Shown here piece after piece: positions 7,997-16,775 of a stretch of DNA of 46,926 nucleotides. This DNA is from Deltaproteobacteria bacterium (GTDB taxonomy: Bacteria; Desulfobacterota; WTBG01; JAGOGO01): positions 1-46,926 of the forward strand of contig JAGOGO010000007.1 of NCBI GenBank assembly GCA_017996625.1, written 5' to 3'. Each line of letters begins with the position of its first letter. Positions within the stretch are counted from its first letter, which is position 1. Both the position numbers and the translations under genes were made by a program. The notes beneath the pieces are model-generated. The model was not told where the DNA came from. It ran no database searches and worked only from the letters and a program-made list of their open reading frames with translations.

Positions 7997-8548
7997 AAAG
8001 GAATAAGGTCACCGGCATACCTTCGCCCCTGAACGTTTACTGCCGAGGTCTTAGCATGTACTTGTCTGGGTACGAAAATTAATTAATATATCACGTCGCA
8101 CTGATTTCAGGAACAGTTTGTCCCGAATAGCGGAAGATTTTTTCAGTGGGGTTTGACGGCCAAACCGGAACCACTCAGGGAGCCGGAGAGCTTTCGAATT
8201 GCGGTTCCTGCGGGAGAGGACTTGCGTATCGTCAATTGGAAACGCTCAAAGTTCTTTTTCGGAGGCTTAATGCAGGCACGATTGCTTATCCAAAAAAGTT
8301 ACTGGCTGCTGAGAGACAATCAAAGTATTTGACAAAAACTTTGCTTAAGAATATGAATAGCAATACAAAAAACCGGTATCAACACTGCCAGCCGTGAATC
8401 CAGGTTGCCCCCTGGTTAGTTTTTTTAGGGCTGAGTCTCGCTACTTTCCGCTCGCACGAGGGTGCTGTAGCGTTTTTATTCACTTGAGTTTTGTGCCTGA
8501 CCGCGGAGCGGATGAAGCAGGTGCTTGTTCCGGTATGATGTAGATAAG
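7997..8548. other. Non-coding divergent region between lspA and leuC
   Basis: About 550 bases without a convincing gene. An open frame at 8146-8397 (GTG start, 83 codons) has no ribosome site or recognisable motif and I do not call it. A T-run at 8419-8426 follows a weak CCAGG/CCTGG hairpin (8400-8415). I see no leader peptide rich in Leu codons and no T-box. Confidence 0.5.
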
Positions 8549-8564
8549 CTCATTATGTAATGAG
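8549..8564. promoter_or_regulatory. Perfect palindrome just upstream of leuC
   Basis: CTCATTA-tg-TAATGAG, a perfect 7+7 inverted repeat ending 18 bases before the leuC ATG and three bases before its GGGAG ribosome site. It could be an operator, or a small hairpin that controls access of the ribosome. Confidence 0.45.
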
Positions 8565-8582
8565 ACGGGAGTACAATCAGCA

Positions 8583-9842
8583 ATGGGAATGACCATAACC
8601 GAGAAAATCCTGGCTCAGCATGCGGGGCAGGAAGCCGTAGAGCCGGGTGAAATTATCAGTGCCAAGATTGATATTGCTCTGGCAAATGACGTTACTGCGC
8701 CGATCGCGATCAGCGAATTCCGCAAATATGGCGGCAAGCGGGTGTTCGACAATACAAAAATCGCTCTGGTCCCCGATCATTTTACACCGAATAAAGATAT
8801 CCAATCAGCCGAGCATTGCAAGATCCTGCGTGAATTTGCTCGCGAACAGGGGCTGGTAAACTACTTCGAACAGGGCGAAGTAGGCGTTGAGCACGCTCTG
8901 CTGCCGGAAAAGGGCGTTGTTCTGCCTGGTGACGTTATTATCGGAGCCGATAGTCACACATGCACTTACGGAGCGTTAGGTGCTTTTGCCACTGGCGTGG
9001 GGAGCACCGATATTGCCTGTGCCATGATGACCGGTAAAGCCTGGTTCCGCGTTCCGGAAACGATCAAGTTTATCTATAAAGGTGTGCTGCCTCGTTGGAT
9101 AGACGGCAAGGATCTTATTCTCCACACTATTGGAGACATCGGTGTGGAAGGTGCCCACTATATGGCCATGGAATTTACCGGTGAGGCCATCAACCAACTC
9201 ACGATGGCCGGCAGGTTCACTATGGCAAATATGGCGATCGAAGCTGGCGCGAAAAACGGCATCTTCATCCCCGATGAAAAGACCAGGGAATACGTCGAAG
9301 AACGAAAATCCAGAGGATATGCCTTCTTCACCAGCGATGCCGACGCAGCATATGCGGATGTGAAGGAGTATGATGTCTCCCAGCTCGAACCGCAGGTAGC
9401 TCTTCCGCATTTGCCATCCAACGCCCGCAGCGTAAATTCTATCGGTGACATTTCCATCGATCAGGTAGTGATCGGCTCGTGCACCAACGGACGTATTGAA
9501 GACTTGCGCGTTGCTGCCGAAGTTCTTCAGGGCCGCACGGTCGCTCCGTATGTCCGGTTGATTATTCTCCCGGCCACTCCTGCTATCTATCAGCAGGCGC
9601 TCAACGAAGGTCTCATTCAGATCTTCCTGGACAGCAAAGCAGTTGTTGGGCCTCCTACCTGCGGTCCCTGCCTCGGCGGCCATATGGGGGTGCTGGCGAA
9701 AGGCGAGCGTGCCGTAGCAACGACCAACCGAAATTTTGTTGGCCGTATGGGTGATTCCCAGAGCGAAGTGTATCTTGCCGGACCGGCAGTGGCTGCCGCA
9801 TCAGCCGTACTGGGGAAAATCGCTGGGCCTCAGTCGCTCTGA
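8583..9842 (+). CDS. leuC: 3-isopropylmalate dehydratase large subunit (LeuC, homoaconitase-like type)
   Basis: Large subunit of isopropylmalate isomerase, an aconitase-family enzyme of leucine synthesis. The 419 residues match the short, two-subunit HacA/LeuC2 type rather than the roughly 470-residue enterobacterial form. The three [4Fe-4S] cysteines are visible at C300 (SCTNGR), C360 and C363 ([10 protein letters not shown]). [20 protein letters not shown] (about 119-138) is the family signature. It leads a tight leuC-leuD-leuB operon with a 24-base gap to leuD. A second ATG two codons in is an alternative start. This subclass also includes homoaconitases, so specificity rests mainly on the leuB neighbour. 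Confidence 0.93.
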   Translation: MGMTITEKILAQHAGQEAVEPGEIISAKIDIALANDVTAPIAISEFRKYGGKRVFDNTKIALVPDHFTPNKDIQSAEHCKILREFAREQGLVNYFEQGEVGVEHALLPEKGVVLPGDVIIGADSHTCTYGALGAFATGVGSTDIACAMMTGKAWFRVPETIKFIYKGVLPRWIDGKDLILHTIGDIGVEGAHYMAMEFTGEAINQLTMAGRFTMANMAIEAGAKNGIFIPDEKTREYVEERKSRGYAFFTSDADAAYADVKEYDVSQLEPQVALPHLPSNARSVNSIGDISIDQVVIGSCTNGRIEDLRVAAEVLQGRTVAPYVRLIILPATPAIYQQALNEGLIQIFLDSKAVVGPPTCGPCLGGHMGVLAKGERAVATTNRNFVGRMGDSQSEVYLAGPAVAAASAVLGKIAGPQSL

Positions 9843-9866
9843 TTTGGATACAAAGGAGAATGACCA

Positions 9867-10364
9867 ATGAAATTTCACGGAAGAGCATGGAAGTTTGGAT
9901 TGAATATCGATACCGATGCTATCATTCCGGGTCGATATCTTAATTCATCAGATCCGGCAGAACTGGCAAAACACTGTATGGAAGATGCCGATCCCCAGTT
10001 TGTTCAGAAGATGAAGGCCGGCGACATAATTGTGGCTGATCGAAACTTCGGCTGTGGATCTTCTCGCGAGCACGCGCCGATAGCTATTAAGACAGCTGGG
10101 ATCTCCTGTGTTATCGCAAAGAGTTTTGCCCGTATCTTCTATCGCAATGCTTTTAATATGGGATTACCGATTTTCGAGTCCGAAGAAGCAGTTGACAACA
10201 TTCGTGAAGGCGATGATGTGGAGGTCAATGCCGACACCGGAGAAATCATCAATCACACCCGCAACCAGGTCTTTCACGCGAAGCCAATTCCGCCTTTTAT
10301 GCAGGAGTTGATTGCCTGTGGGGGCCTGATGAACTATGCCCAAAAGAAATTATTGCAGAGGTGA
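9867..10364 (+). CDS. leuD: 3-isopropylmalate dehydratase small subunit
   Basis: The 165-residue swivelling subunit that completes isopropylmalate isomerase. It shows [12 protein letters not shown]-type sequence ([13 protein letters not shown]), [20 protein letters not shown] (about 51-70) and [19 protein letters not shown]. The substrate-recognition loop after the conserved Arg-Tyr-Leu reads YLNS; in studied archaeal relatives the residues here (YLRT against YLV-type) separate homoaconitase from isopropylmalate isomerase, so this loop fits neither exactly. Ribosome site AAGGAG precedes the ATG. leuB starts seven bases after its end. Confidence 0.93.
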   Translation: MKFHGRAWKFGLNIDTDAIIPGRYLNSSDPAELAKHCMEDADPQFVQKMKAGDIIVADRNFGCGSSREHAPIAIKTAGISCVIAKSFARIFYRNAFNMGLPIFESEEAVDNIREGDDVEVNADTGEIINHTRNQVFHAKPIPPFMQELIACGGLMNYAQKKLLQR

Positions 10365-10370
10365 ACCATA

Positions 10371-11456
10371 ATGAGCAAAGCATACACGATCGCGGTTGTT
10401 CCCGGTGACGGAACCGGCCCGGAGGTTGTGGCTGAGGGTATCAAGGCTCTCAAGGCTGTCGCTGAAATTGAAAGTTTTTCTATGGACTTTGTGCACTTTG
10501 ATTTCGGCGGAGACCGTTATCTTCGTACCGGAGAAATTCTCCCGAATTCAGCGTTCGATGAGCTTCGTTCCACGGACGCCATCTTCCTGGGAGCTATCGG
10601 TCATCCTCAGGTGAAGCCGGGAATCTTAGAAAAGGGCATTTTGCTTACGCTCCGTTTTGGACTGGATCAGTATATTAATCTGCGACCGGTAAAGCTGTAC
10701 GCCGGAGTCGAAACGCCGCTGAAAGACAAGGGACCGGAGGATATCGATTTCGTAGTGATCAGGGAAAACACTGAGGGACTCTATACCGGCAGCGGCGGCT
10801 TCCTCAAGAAAGGAACCCCGGACGAGGTTGCGGTTCAGGAATCTATTAATACCCGCAAAGGGGTGGAGCGCTGCCTCCGGTATGCTTTTGAGTATACGCG
10901 CAAACGAAACCGGGAAAAGAAGCTCACTCTATGCGGAAAGACCAATGTGCTTACGTACGCCTTTGACTTGTGGGAGCGGACCTTTTACGAATTGGCGAAG
11001 TCGTATCCGGATATCACCACAGACTATGCGCACGTGGATGCCACCTGTATGTGGATGGTGAAAAACCCGGAGTGGTTTGATGTTATCGTCACAGATAATA
11101 TGTTCGGCGACATCATTACTGATTTGGGTGCAATGATCCAAGGAGGCATGGGCATCGCCGCCGGTGGCAACATTAATCCGGAAGGGGTTTCCATGTTTGA
11201 GCCTATAGGAGGCTCAGCACCCAAGTACACCGGACAGGGTGTGATCAATCCTCTAGCCGCGATCGGTGCTGCGCAAATGTTGCTGGAGGTGCTTGGCCAG
11301 GAACGAGCAGCATCGCTGATCGAATACGGTGTTATGACTGTTATCAAGAATGATCTGAATAGCCTCTCGGCTGGCAAAATGGGATATTCGACATCGCAGG
11401 TTGGCGACCTGGTGGTCAAGCACATTCGAGAGGTCGCACAAGCGAAAGCGCTGTGA
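10371..11456 (+). CDS. leuB: 3-isopropylmalate dehydrogenase (isocitrate/isopropylmalate dehydrogenase family)
   Basis: NAD-dependent beta-decarboxylating dehydrogenase that oxidises 3-isopropylmalate to 2-ketoisocaproate. The 361-residue protein shows VVPGDGTGPEV (6-18), RENTEGLYTG (about 130-139), and the metal/substrate block DNMFGDIITDLGAMIQGG (about 241-258). The nucleotide loop GGSAPKYTGQGVINPLA follows (about 282-298). The sequence type is the one shared by LeuB, tartrate and homoisocitrate dehydrogenases of anaerobes; position directly after leuCD makes LeuB the best call. Its TGA overlaps the GTG of rsmD (GTGA). Confidence 0.9.
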   Translation: MSKAYTIAVVPGDGTGPEVVAEGIKALKAVAEIESFSMDFVHFDFGGDRYLRTGEILPNSAFDELRSTDAIFLGAIGHPQVKPGILEKGILLTLRFGLDQYINLRPVKLYAGVETPLKDKGPEDIDFVVIRENTEGLYTGSGGFLKKGTPDEVAVQESINTRKGVERCLRYAFEYTRKRNREKKLTLCGKTNVLTYAFDLWERTFYELAKSYPDITTDYAHVDATCMWMVKNPEWFDVIVTDNMFGDIITDLGAMIQGGMGIAAGGNINPEGVSMFEPIGGSAPKYTGQGVINPLAAIGAAQMLLEVLGQERAASLIEYGVMTVIKNDLNSLSAGKMGYSTSQVGDLVVKHIREVAQAKAL

Positions 11457-12007
11457 GAGTCATCGGCGGAAGCCTGAAAGGCCGGCGCTTGGCGGCAGTC
11501 AGAAGCAGCCGAGTGCGGCCGACGACCGATAAGGTGCGGGAAGCGATTTTTGCGATTATGACGTCCTGCCTCAATGGCGGGACGGTGCTCGATCTGTTTG
11601 CCGGCACCGGAAGCCTCGGCATAGAGGCAGTGAGCAGGGGAATGGATCGAGTGGTTTTCATCGAAAACGATTCGCAGGCCCTGCTCATTCTTAAGAAGAA
11701 TATCCACCAGTGTGACCTTGATGAACAGGCGGAAATTATCAGCCTGCCGGTAAGCCGCGGTCTGCGTCTGCTGGTCCAGCGCAGGGAATCGTTTCATCTG
11801 ATCTTTCTTGATCCTCCCTATGGGGAGCATAGTGCGGGAGAAACGCTCACCGAGATCGGCGAAACGAAGCTCGTTGCTCCGGATGGGTTTGTTATTGCGG
11901 AACATTCCCATAAGGAGACGGTTGCCGAGTATTACGGAAGTCTGGTCCTCGACGACCAGCGTCGGTATGGACAAACGAGGATATCATTTTTTAGTAACAA
12001 GTCATGA
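11453..12007 (+). CDS. rsmD: 16S rRNA (guanine-N2-)-methyltransferase RsmD
   Basis: Methylates G966 (E. coli numbering) of 16S rRNA with S-adenosylmethionine. The 184-residue Rossmann protein begins MRVIGGSLKGRRL with a GTG codon and contains RPTTDKVREAIF. The AdoMet loop is DLFAGTGSLGIEA (about 45-57) and the catalytic motif is LDPPYG (about 121-126), all standard for RsmD. It overlaps leuB by four bases (GTGA) and precedes coaD, the common rsmD-coaD pairing. Confidence 0.95.
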   Translation: MRVIGGSLKGRRLAAVRSSRVRPTTDKVREAIFAIMTSCLNGGTVLDLFAGTGSLGIEAVSRGMDRVVFIENDSQALLILKKNIHQCDLDEQAEIISLPVSRGLRLLVQRRESFHLIFLDPPYGEHSAGETLTEIGETKLVAPDGFVIAEHSHKETVAEYYGSLVLDDQRRYGQTRISFFSNKS

Positions 12008-12093
12008 CAGCCTCATAAAAGGTAAAACCCGTACGGCGAAGAAACCCTGCCTCTGTCGGGATTAACAATGCCGTCAATCATGAGAGGAACCAC

Positions 12094-12588
12094 ATGGAGC
12101 GCGTTGCTGTCTACCCAGGATCATTTGATCCCCTGACTAACGGTCACCTTGACCTGATCCGCCGAGGTTTGAATGTAGTTGACCGTCTTATTGTGGCGGT
12201 TGCTCATAACGTTGCCAAGCAGCACATTTTTTCAGTGGAAGAACGGGTCGATATGATCAAGATGGCAGTAGGGGATAATCCACGGGTAACTGTAGATAGC
12301 TTTAATGGTCTGCTGGTAGATTATCTTGACAAACAGAATACTCACATTCTGTTGCGTGGCCTTCGTGCGGTGCTCGATTTCGAGTATGAGTTCCAGATGG
12401 CTCTCATGAATCGGCGAATGGATCGCAAAGTGGAGACGATTTTCATGATGACCGGGTACAAGTGGTTCTATGTCAGTTCCCGGATTGTGCGCGATGTTAT
12501 CATGGCTGGAGGAACTGTCGAAGGTCTCGTACCGGATTATGTTCACCAGAAGCTTTTGAAAAAATTCGGAAAGAAAGGCATCAAGTAG
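12094..12588 (+). CDS. coaD: Phosphopantetheine adenylyltransferase
   Basis: Adenylates 4'-phosphopantetheine in the fourth step of coenzyme A synthesis. The 164-residue nucleotidyltransferase shows YPGSFDPLTNGHLDLIRR (7-24), containing the TxGH nucleotide-binding motif. LRGLRAVLDFEYEFQMALMN (about 88-107) and YVSSRIVRDVIMAGG (about 128-142) complete the signature. Ribosome site GAGAGGAA precedes the ATG. It is probably co-transcribed with rsmD across an 86-base gap. CoA supply also serves the acetyl-CoA synthetase downstream, but no shared promoter is evident. Confidence 0.96.
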   Translation: MERVAVYPGSFDPLTNGHLDLIRRGLNVVDRLIVAVAHNVAKQHIFSVEERVDMIKMAVGDNPRVTVDSFNGLLVDYLDKQNTHILLRGLRAVLDFEYEFQMALMNRRMDRKVETIFMMTGYKWFYVSSRIVRDVIMAGGTVEGLVPDYVHQKLLKKFGKKGIK

Positions 12589-12752
12589 CACCGGTATCTC
12601 TGGATACCTACCGATATACAGCGATCCGAGCTTCCTCGACTAATCTGCATGCCGGCCAGCGAACTATAAAAGAATCGCACAGCATCTCTGCTGAATTCTT
12701 TCCGGACTGTAAAAAAAACTGTCACCTGCAAGGCTGGTGTTCCGGTAGGTTT

Positions 12753-12769
12753 TATTGCCACAGGCAATA
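12753..12769. promoter_or_regulatory. Inverted repeat upstream of the acs promoter
   Basis: TATTGCC-aca-GGCAATA, a perfect 7-bp inverted repeat lying 43 bases upstream of the sigma-54 -24 element. It is a candidate activator site. It is somewhat closer than usual for an enhancer-binding protein, so this is tentative. Confidence 0.4.
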
Positions 12770-12812
12770 GTTCTCTATCCGATTTAATCATGCAGCACTG
12801 CTCTTTTTACTG

Positions 12813-12828
12813 TGGCATATTCTTTGCT
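12813..12828 (+). promoter_or_regulatory. Sigma-54 (-24/-12) promoter upstream of acs
   Basis: TGGCAT (12813-12818), five bases, then TTGCT (12824-12828). The invariant GG and GC are 12 bases apart, matching the consensus TGGCAC-N5-TTGCW at nearly every position. It lies about 180 bases upstream of the acs ATG. A second candidate of the sigma-70 type (TTGAAA 12909-12914, TAGATA 12932-12937, 17-base spacer) lies closer, so acs may have two promoters. Confidence 0.65.
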
Positions 12829-13006
12829 AAGAATAGCACGAAGGATTCTGCTTTTTTTTATCCTTCCCGTTTCTTGCTTAGAGACTTAGCCCTTTTTAAT
12901 TAATTTTCTTGAAAAAATTATTTTTATAGGTTAGATAATGCCAACAATCATTCCATTTTAAAAACCTTTCGATACTTAAAACAGGTTGCAAAGGAGGTAC
13001 GCACTT

Positions 13007-14968
13007 ATGGCAGAGGAAAAAACCATTGTTTCCATGATGGCAGAAGATCGAATATTCGAGCCGTCAGCAGAATTCAAGCAGAAGGCCCGGGTTAAAAGTA
13101 TGGATGAGTACAACAGCATGTACAAGGAATCCATTGAAAATCCGGAAAAATTCTGGTCAAAAGAAGCGGAGGAGATTCTCTGGGATAAGAAATGGGATAA
13201 GTTTTCCGATCACGATTTTGCAAATGCTAAGATTAATTTCTTTATCGGTGGCAAACTCAACGCCTCCAAGAATTGCCTCGACAAGCACCTGGCCACCCGC
13301 AAAGACAAAGTAGCCCTCATATGGGAAGGTGAGCCGGTAGGCGAAAGCAGGAAATACACCTATGCTGAGCTGCATCGTGAAGTATGCAAGCTTGCTAATG
13401 TTCTCAAGAAAATGGGTGTCAAGAAGGGTGACCGGGTTACCATTTATTTGCCCATGATACCTGAATTGGCCATGTCTCTGCTCGCCTGCGCCCGCATCGG
13501 TGCCATTCACAGCGTCGTGTTCGGCGGCTTCAGTGCTGACTCGCTGCGCGATCGAATTCTCGACTGCAAGAGCACCTTCCTTATTACCAACAATTATGGT
13601 TATCGGAGCGGCAAGCTTCTGAACTCCAAGGATGTCGCTGACCAGGCATTGACGCAGTGCCCGGACGTCAAGAAGGTCCTGGTCGTAGCCCGGGCTGACA
13701 AAGAGACCAAGATGGAGGCTGGAAGAGACTTCTGGTGGCATGAAGAGATGAAAGACGCTAGCCCGGACTGCCCGGCGGAATCCATGGATGCGGAAGATCC
13801 TTTGTTCATTCTTTACACCAGCGGCAGCACCGGAAAACCCAAAGGCGTGCTGCATACCACCGGTGGATATCTCGCCTTCGTTCACTCCAACATGAAGTAC
13901 GTCTTCGACATCAGGGATGAGGATATACACTGGTGTACTGCCGATATCGGCTGGGTCACCGGTCACAGCTTCATCGTCTACGGGCCTCTGTCCACCGGCG
14001 CCACCTCTCTCATGTTCGAAGGCGTTCCTACCTGGCCGCAGGTGGATCGCTTCTGGGAAATCGTAGAAAAGTATAAAGTGAGCGTGTTCTACACTGCTCC
14101 TACCGTGTTGCGCTCGCTCATGAAAGAAGGTGAGGAATGGATCAACAAGCACGATCTGAGCAGCCTGCGCCTTCTTGGCTCCGTCGGCGAGCCCATCAAT
14201 CCGGAAGCCTGGATGTGGTATTACACCGTCATCGGCAAGAATCGCTGCCCCATTGTTGACACGTATTGGCAGACCGAGACCGGCGGACACCTGGTCACCC
14301 CGATTCCGGGCGCGTTTCCACTCAAGCCCGGTTCCGCCACCAAACCGTTCTTCGGCGTGGATGCAGTGATTCTGCGTGAAGACCGGAGCGAGGCAAGTAC
14401 CAATGAAGGCGGCTATCTGGTAATCCGGCAGCCGTGGCCGGGCATGATGCGCACCGTGTATGGCGATCCGCAGCGGTTCTTCGATACGTACTTTACTCAG
14501 TTCCCCGGATACTACTGCTCGGGCGATGGTGCCCGCCGCGATGATGACGGATACCTTTGGCTCATGGGCCGGCTGGATGACGTTGTCAACGTATCCGGTC
14601 ATCGAATGGGAACAGCTGAAATCGAGAGTGCCCTTGTTTCTCACCCGGCGATTGCAGAAGCTGCAGTGGTCGGATTCCCGCACGACGTCAAAGGCGAGGC
14701 TCTCTATGCGTTCGTGACCGTGAATTCAGGTATTGAAAAGACTGATGACCTGAAAAAGCAGCTTGTTGCCCACGTCCGCAAGGAGATCGGCCCCATTGCC
14801 GCACCGGATAAGATCCACTTTGCCGATGCGCTGCCGAAGACCAGAAGCGGCAAGATCATGCGCCGTATTCTCAAGAAAATCGCTTCCGGTGATATTTCCA
14901 ACATCGGCGACACCACTACTCTTGCTGACCCCAGCGTAGTAGACATCCTCGTTAAAGAGCGTGTATAA
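13007..14968 (+). CDS. acs: Acetyl-CoA synthetase (acetate--CoA ligase, AMP-forming)
   Basis: Activates acetate to acetyl-CoA through acetyl-adenylate. The 653-residue protein has the family length and order: an N-terminal ACAS domain, then the AMP-binding core with [12 protein letters not shown] (about 270-281), [24 protein letters not shown], and [14 protein letters not shown]. The C-terminal domain has [13 protein letters not shown] and RSGKIMRR, with the catalytic and acetylatable Lys at about 616. The ATG at 13007 is chosen because AAAGGAGGT lies nine bases upstream; a TTG seven codons earlier has none. It is followed by a terminator and a porin gene. Regulation is probably by sigma-54 and by Lys acetylation, as known for the family. 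Propionate is a possible alternative substrate. Confidence 0.95.
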   Translation: MAEEKTIVSMMAEDRIFEPSAEFKQKARVKSMDEYNSMYKESIENPEKFWSKEAEEILWDKKWDKFSDHDFANAKINFFIGGKLNASKNCLDKHLATRKDKVALIWEGEPVGESRKYTYAELHREVCKLANVLKKMGVKKGDRVTIYLPMIPELAMSLLACARIGAIHSVVFGGFSADSLRDRILDCKSTFLITNNYGYRSGKLLNSKDVADQALTQCPDVKKVLVVARADKETKMEAGRDFWWHEEMKDASPDCPAESMDAEDPLFILYTSGSTGKPKGVLHTTGGYLAFVHSNMKYVFDIRDEDIHWCTADIGWVTGHSFIVYGPLSTGATSLMFEGVPTWPQVDRFWEIVEKYKVSVFYTAPTVLRSLMKEGEEWINKHDLSSLRLLGSVGEPINPEAWMWYYTVIGKNRCPIVDTYWQTETGGHLVTPIPGAFPLKPGSATKPFFGVDAVILREDRSEASTNEGGYLVIRQPWPGMMRTVYGDPQRFFDTYFTQFPGYYCSGDGARRDDDGYLWLMGRLDDVVNVSGHRMGTAEIESALVSHPAIAEAAVVGFPHDVKGEALYAFVTVNSGIEKTDDLKKQLVAHVRKEIGPIAAPDKIHFADALPKTRSGKIMRRILKKIASGDISNIGDTTTLADPSVVDILVKERV

Positions 14969-14983
14969 ATACTTCCTTGTGTA

Positions 14984-15011
14984 CGGAAGGAGCCCTCTCG
15001 GGCTCCTTCCG
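14984..15011 (+). terminator. Hairpin terminator after acs
   Basis: A perfect 12-bp stem (CGGAAGGAGCCC paired with GGGCTCCTTCCG) with a TCTC loop, 15 bases after the acs stop. The T-tract is poor, so it may work with Rho or only in part. Confidence 0.7.
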
Positions 15012-15094
15012 AATCTCTTGGATGTTCATATAGTAATACCTGTAGAAGTGGAAGCAGAATCGATACTGGATATTGACAATCGGAGGATTATCTT

Positions 15095-16447
15095 ATGAGA
15101 AGTTGGATACTTGTAACGGCATGTGTTGTTATCGCGCTGATCACCAGCGCCCTGCCGGTAAATGCTCAACCCACGACCGACGAGCTGCAGAAGCGAATTG
15201 AGATGCTTGAACAGCAGCTGCAGGACCTGAAACAAATCATGCAGCAGCAGCAGCAAACGCAGCAAGCTGATCAAGCACGCGTGAAGAAAGTCGAAGAAAG
15301 AGTGGGGGTGGTGGAGCAGGTTAAAGAAAAAGCTCCTACCGTTCTCAGTTCGTTTCAGTTCAAACCATACGGCTATGTAAAGCTCGATGCTTCCTGGGAT
15401 GACAGCCGGACCAATTACGGCAATTTTATTCTGTACGTCCCGAATGAATCAGCACACAACAATGAAAATGATTTCAATATGACGGCCCGGCAAACCCGCA
15501 TCGGCATGGATATACTTGCTCCTCAGTATGGCAATTGGGTATCCAAGGGGCGCATTGAGTTCGATTTTTACGGTGATGGTACGCAGCGGCATGAAAACAA
15601 GGCTGAAGTCATGATGCGTCATGCTTTTATCGACCTCACCAATGGTAAATACAACATCATCGCCGGTCAGACCTCCGACCTGATTTCCCCGCTCGTTCCG
15701 AATAACCTCAACTACACTGTTGGGTGGGCAGCCGGTAACATCGGCTATCGCAGGCCACAACTGCGGGGAACCTACACCACGCCTTTGAACGATGCCAATA
15801 AGCTCATTGCTGCCTTGGCCATTGCCCGGACTGCGGGAACAATAAATGAAGACCTGGATCTCGATCTGGAAAATGACGGTGAAGATACTGGCTGGCCGAC
15901 CCTGCAGGGCCGCATTGCTCTGTCTACCAAAGCCTTTACCGAGACGGAAAGCGTCTTCGGCATTTCCGGTCACTATGGCGAAGAGGAAGTGGATTTTGAC
16001 CTGATCGCATCCGATGAGGACGATCAGGAACATATGCGCAGCTGGTCGCTCAATTTAGATTTCTTGATTCCTATCTCCAAGTGCCTTGGCTTGAGCGGTG
16101 AAGCGTTTATCGGTGACAACCTGGATGATTATTTCGGCGGTATTGTTCAGGGTGTCAATGCGATCGAAGGCGACGAGGTCATGAGCCGCGGCGGCTGGGC
16201 TCAGGTAAGTTATCAACCTTACCAGCAGTGGAAAACCAACTTCGGATTCGGCATCGATGATCCTGATAACGGTGATATCAACGCTGGTGGCCGAACTTTT
16301 AACAAATACTACTATGCCAATGTGCTATACAACCTCATTCCACCGGTTACCCTCGGTCTCGAGTATTCCTACTGGAATACGGGCATTAAGGACCAAAGCA
16401 ATGGAACCGACAACCGGATTCAGACCTCGATCATTTACGCCTGGTAA
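15095..16447 (+). CDS. DcaP-like outer-membrane porin
   Basis: A 450-residue exported protein. The signal peptide (MRSWILVTACVVIALITSA, cleavage after about residue 24) is followed by a short coiled coil very rich in Gln and Glu (about 28-80), which in DcaP porins forms a periplasmic trimer stalk. The rest alternates beta-strand patterns starting at FKPYGYVKLDASWD and ends in an aromatic residue (IIYAW), the signal for outer-membrane assembly. GGAGG precedes the ATG. Members of this family pass small anionic and aromatic acids. Lying between acs and an OFA transporter, it probably admits carboxylates to the periplasm; the substrate is inference. Confidence 0.85.
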   Translation: MRSWILVTACVVIALITSALPVNAQPTTDELQKRIEMLEQQLQDLKQIMQQQQQTQQADQARVKKVEERVGVVEQVKEKAPTVLSSFQFKPYGYVKLDASWDDSRTNYGNFILYVPNESAHNNENDFNMTARQTRIGMDILAPQYGNWVSKGRIEFDFYGDGTQRHENKAEVMMRHAFIDLTNGKYNIIAGQTSDLISPLVPNNLNYTVGWAAGNIGYRRPQLRGTYTTPLNDANKLIAALAIARTAGTINEDLDLDLENDGEDTGWPTLQGRIALSTKAFTETESVFGISGHYGEEEVDFDLIASDEDDQEHMRSWSLNLDFLIPISKCLGLSGEAFIGDNLDDYFGGIVQGVNAIEGDEVMSRGGWAQVSYQPYQQWKTNFGFGIDDPDNGDINAGGRTFNKYYYANVLYNLIPPVTLGLEYSYWNTGIKDQSNGTDNRIQTSIIYAW

Positions 16448-16503
16448 GATCTGAGCTGAACGACGAAGCCGGTTTATGCATACGAGACAAACAAGAAAAT
16501 AAG

Positions 16504-16566
16504 CGCACAGTAATGCCTGTGCGAAGATACCGACAGGAGGGGTCATTTAAAATGACCCCTCCTGTC
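16504..16566. terminator. Two tandem hairpins after the porin gene
   Basis: The first hairpin is CGCACAG-taatgc-CTGTGCG (16504-16523). The second is a 17-bp inverted repeat with arms at 16532-16548 and 16550-16566, separated by one base. They lie 57 bases downstream of the porin stop. The second is long enough to terminate strongly or to block 3' exonucleases. The rest of the gap to the next gene (16567-16775) shows nothing I can name. Confidence 0.65.
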
Positions 16567-16775
16567 AACACATGTCTAAATAGCACTTGGGAGCCCCTGT
16601 CCCGCACGGTTGCTTAAAAAACCAAAATACTTGAGTTCTGGTGACGGGTCCACCGGACAGTTGGCAGGAGCGGATAACGCTATCAATCATACTGAGTGAG
16701 CTCCGTGACCTGGTAACCAAGGCGGAGCAGTGCTTCGTTTTGGTCTTTTTTTACCTAGAAGAAGGAGGAATGGTT

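Noticed and set aside
8146-8397. Possible 83-residue protein upstream of leuC
   Set aside because: GTG start without a ribosome site, no domain and an unconvincing composition. Treated as non-coding.
11024-11974. Minus-strand frame of 316 codons across leuB and rsmD
   Set aside because: It spans two well-supported genes on the other strand and shows no family features.
13157-14683. Long open frame (508 codons) on the minus strand inside acs
   Set aside because: It mirrors the codon pattern of acs, has no ribosome site or recognisable domain, and acs is unmistakable on the other strand.
16641-16775. Longer N-terminus for the first OFA transporter
   Set aside because: The extra 45 codons do not look like an OFA start, while GGAGG is placed for the ATG at 16776.
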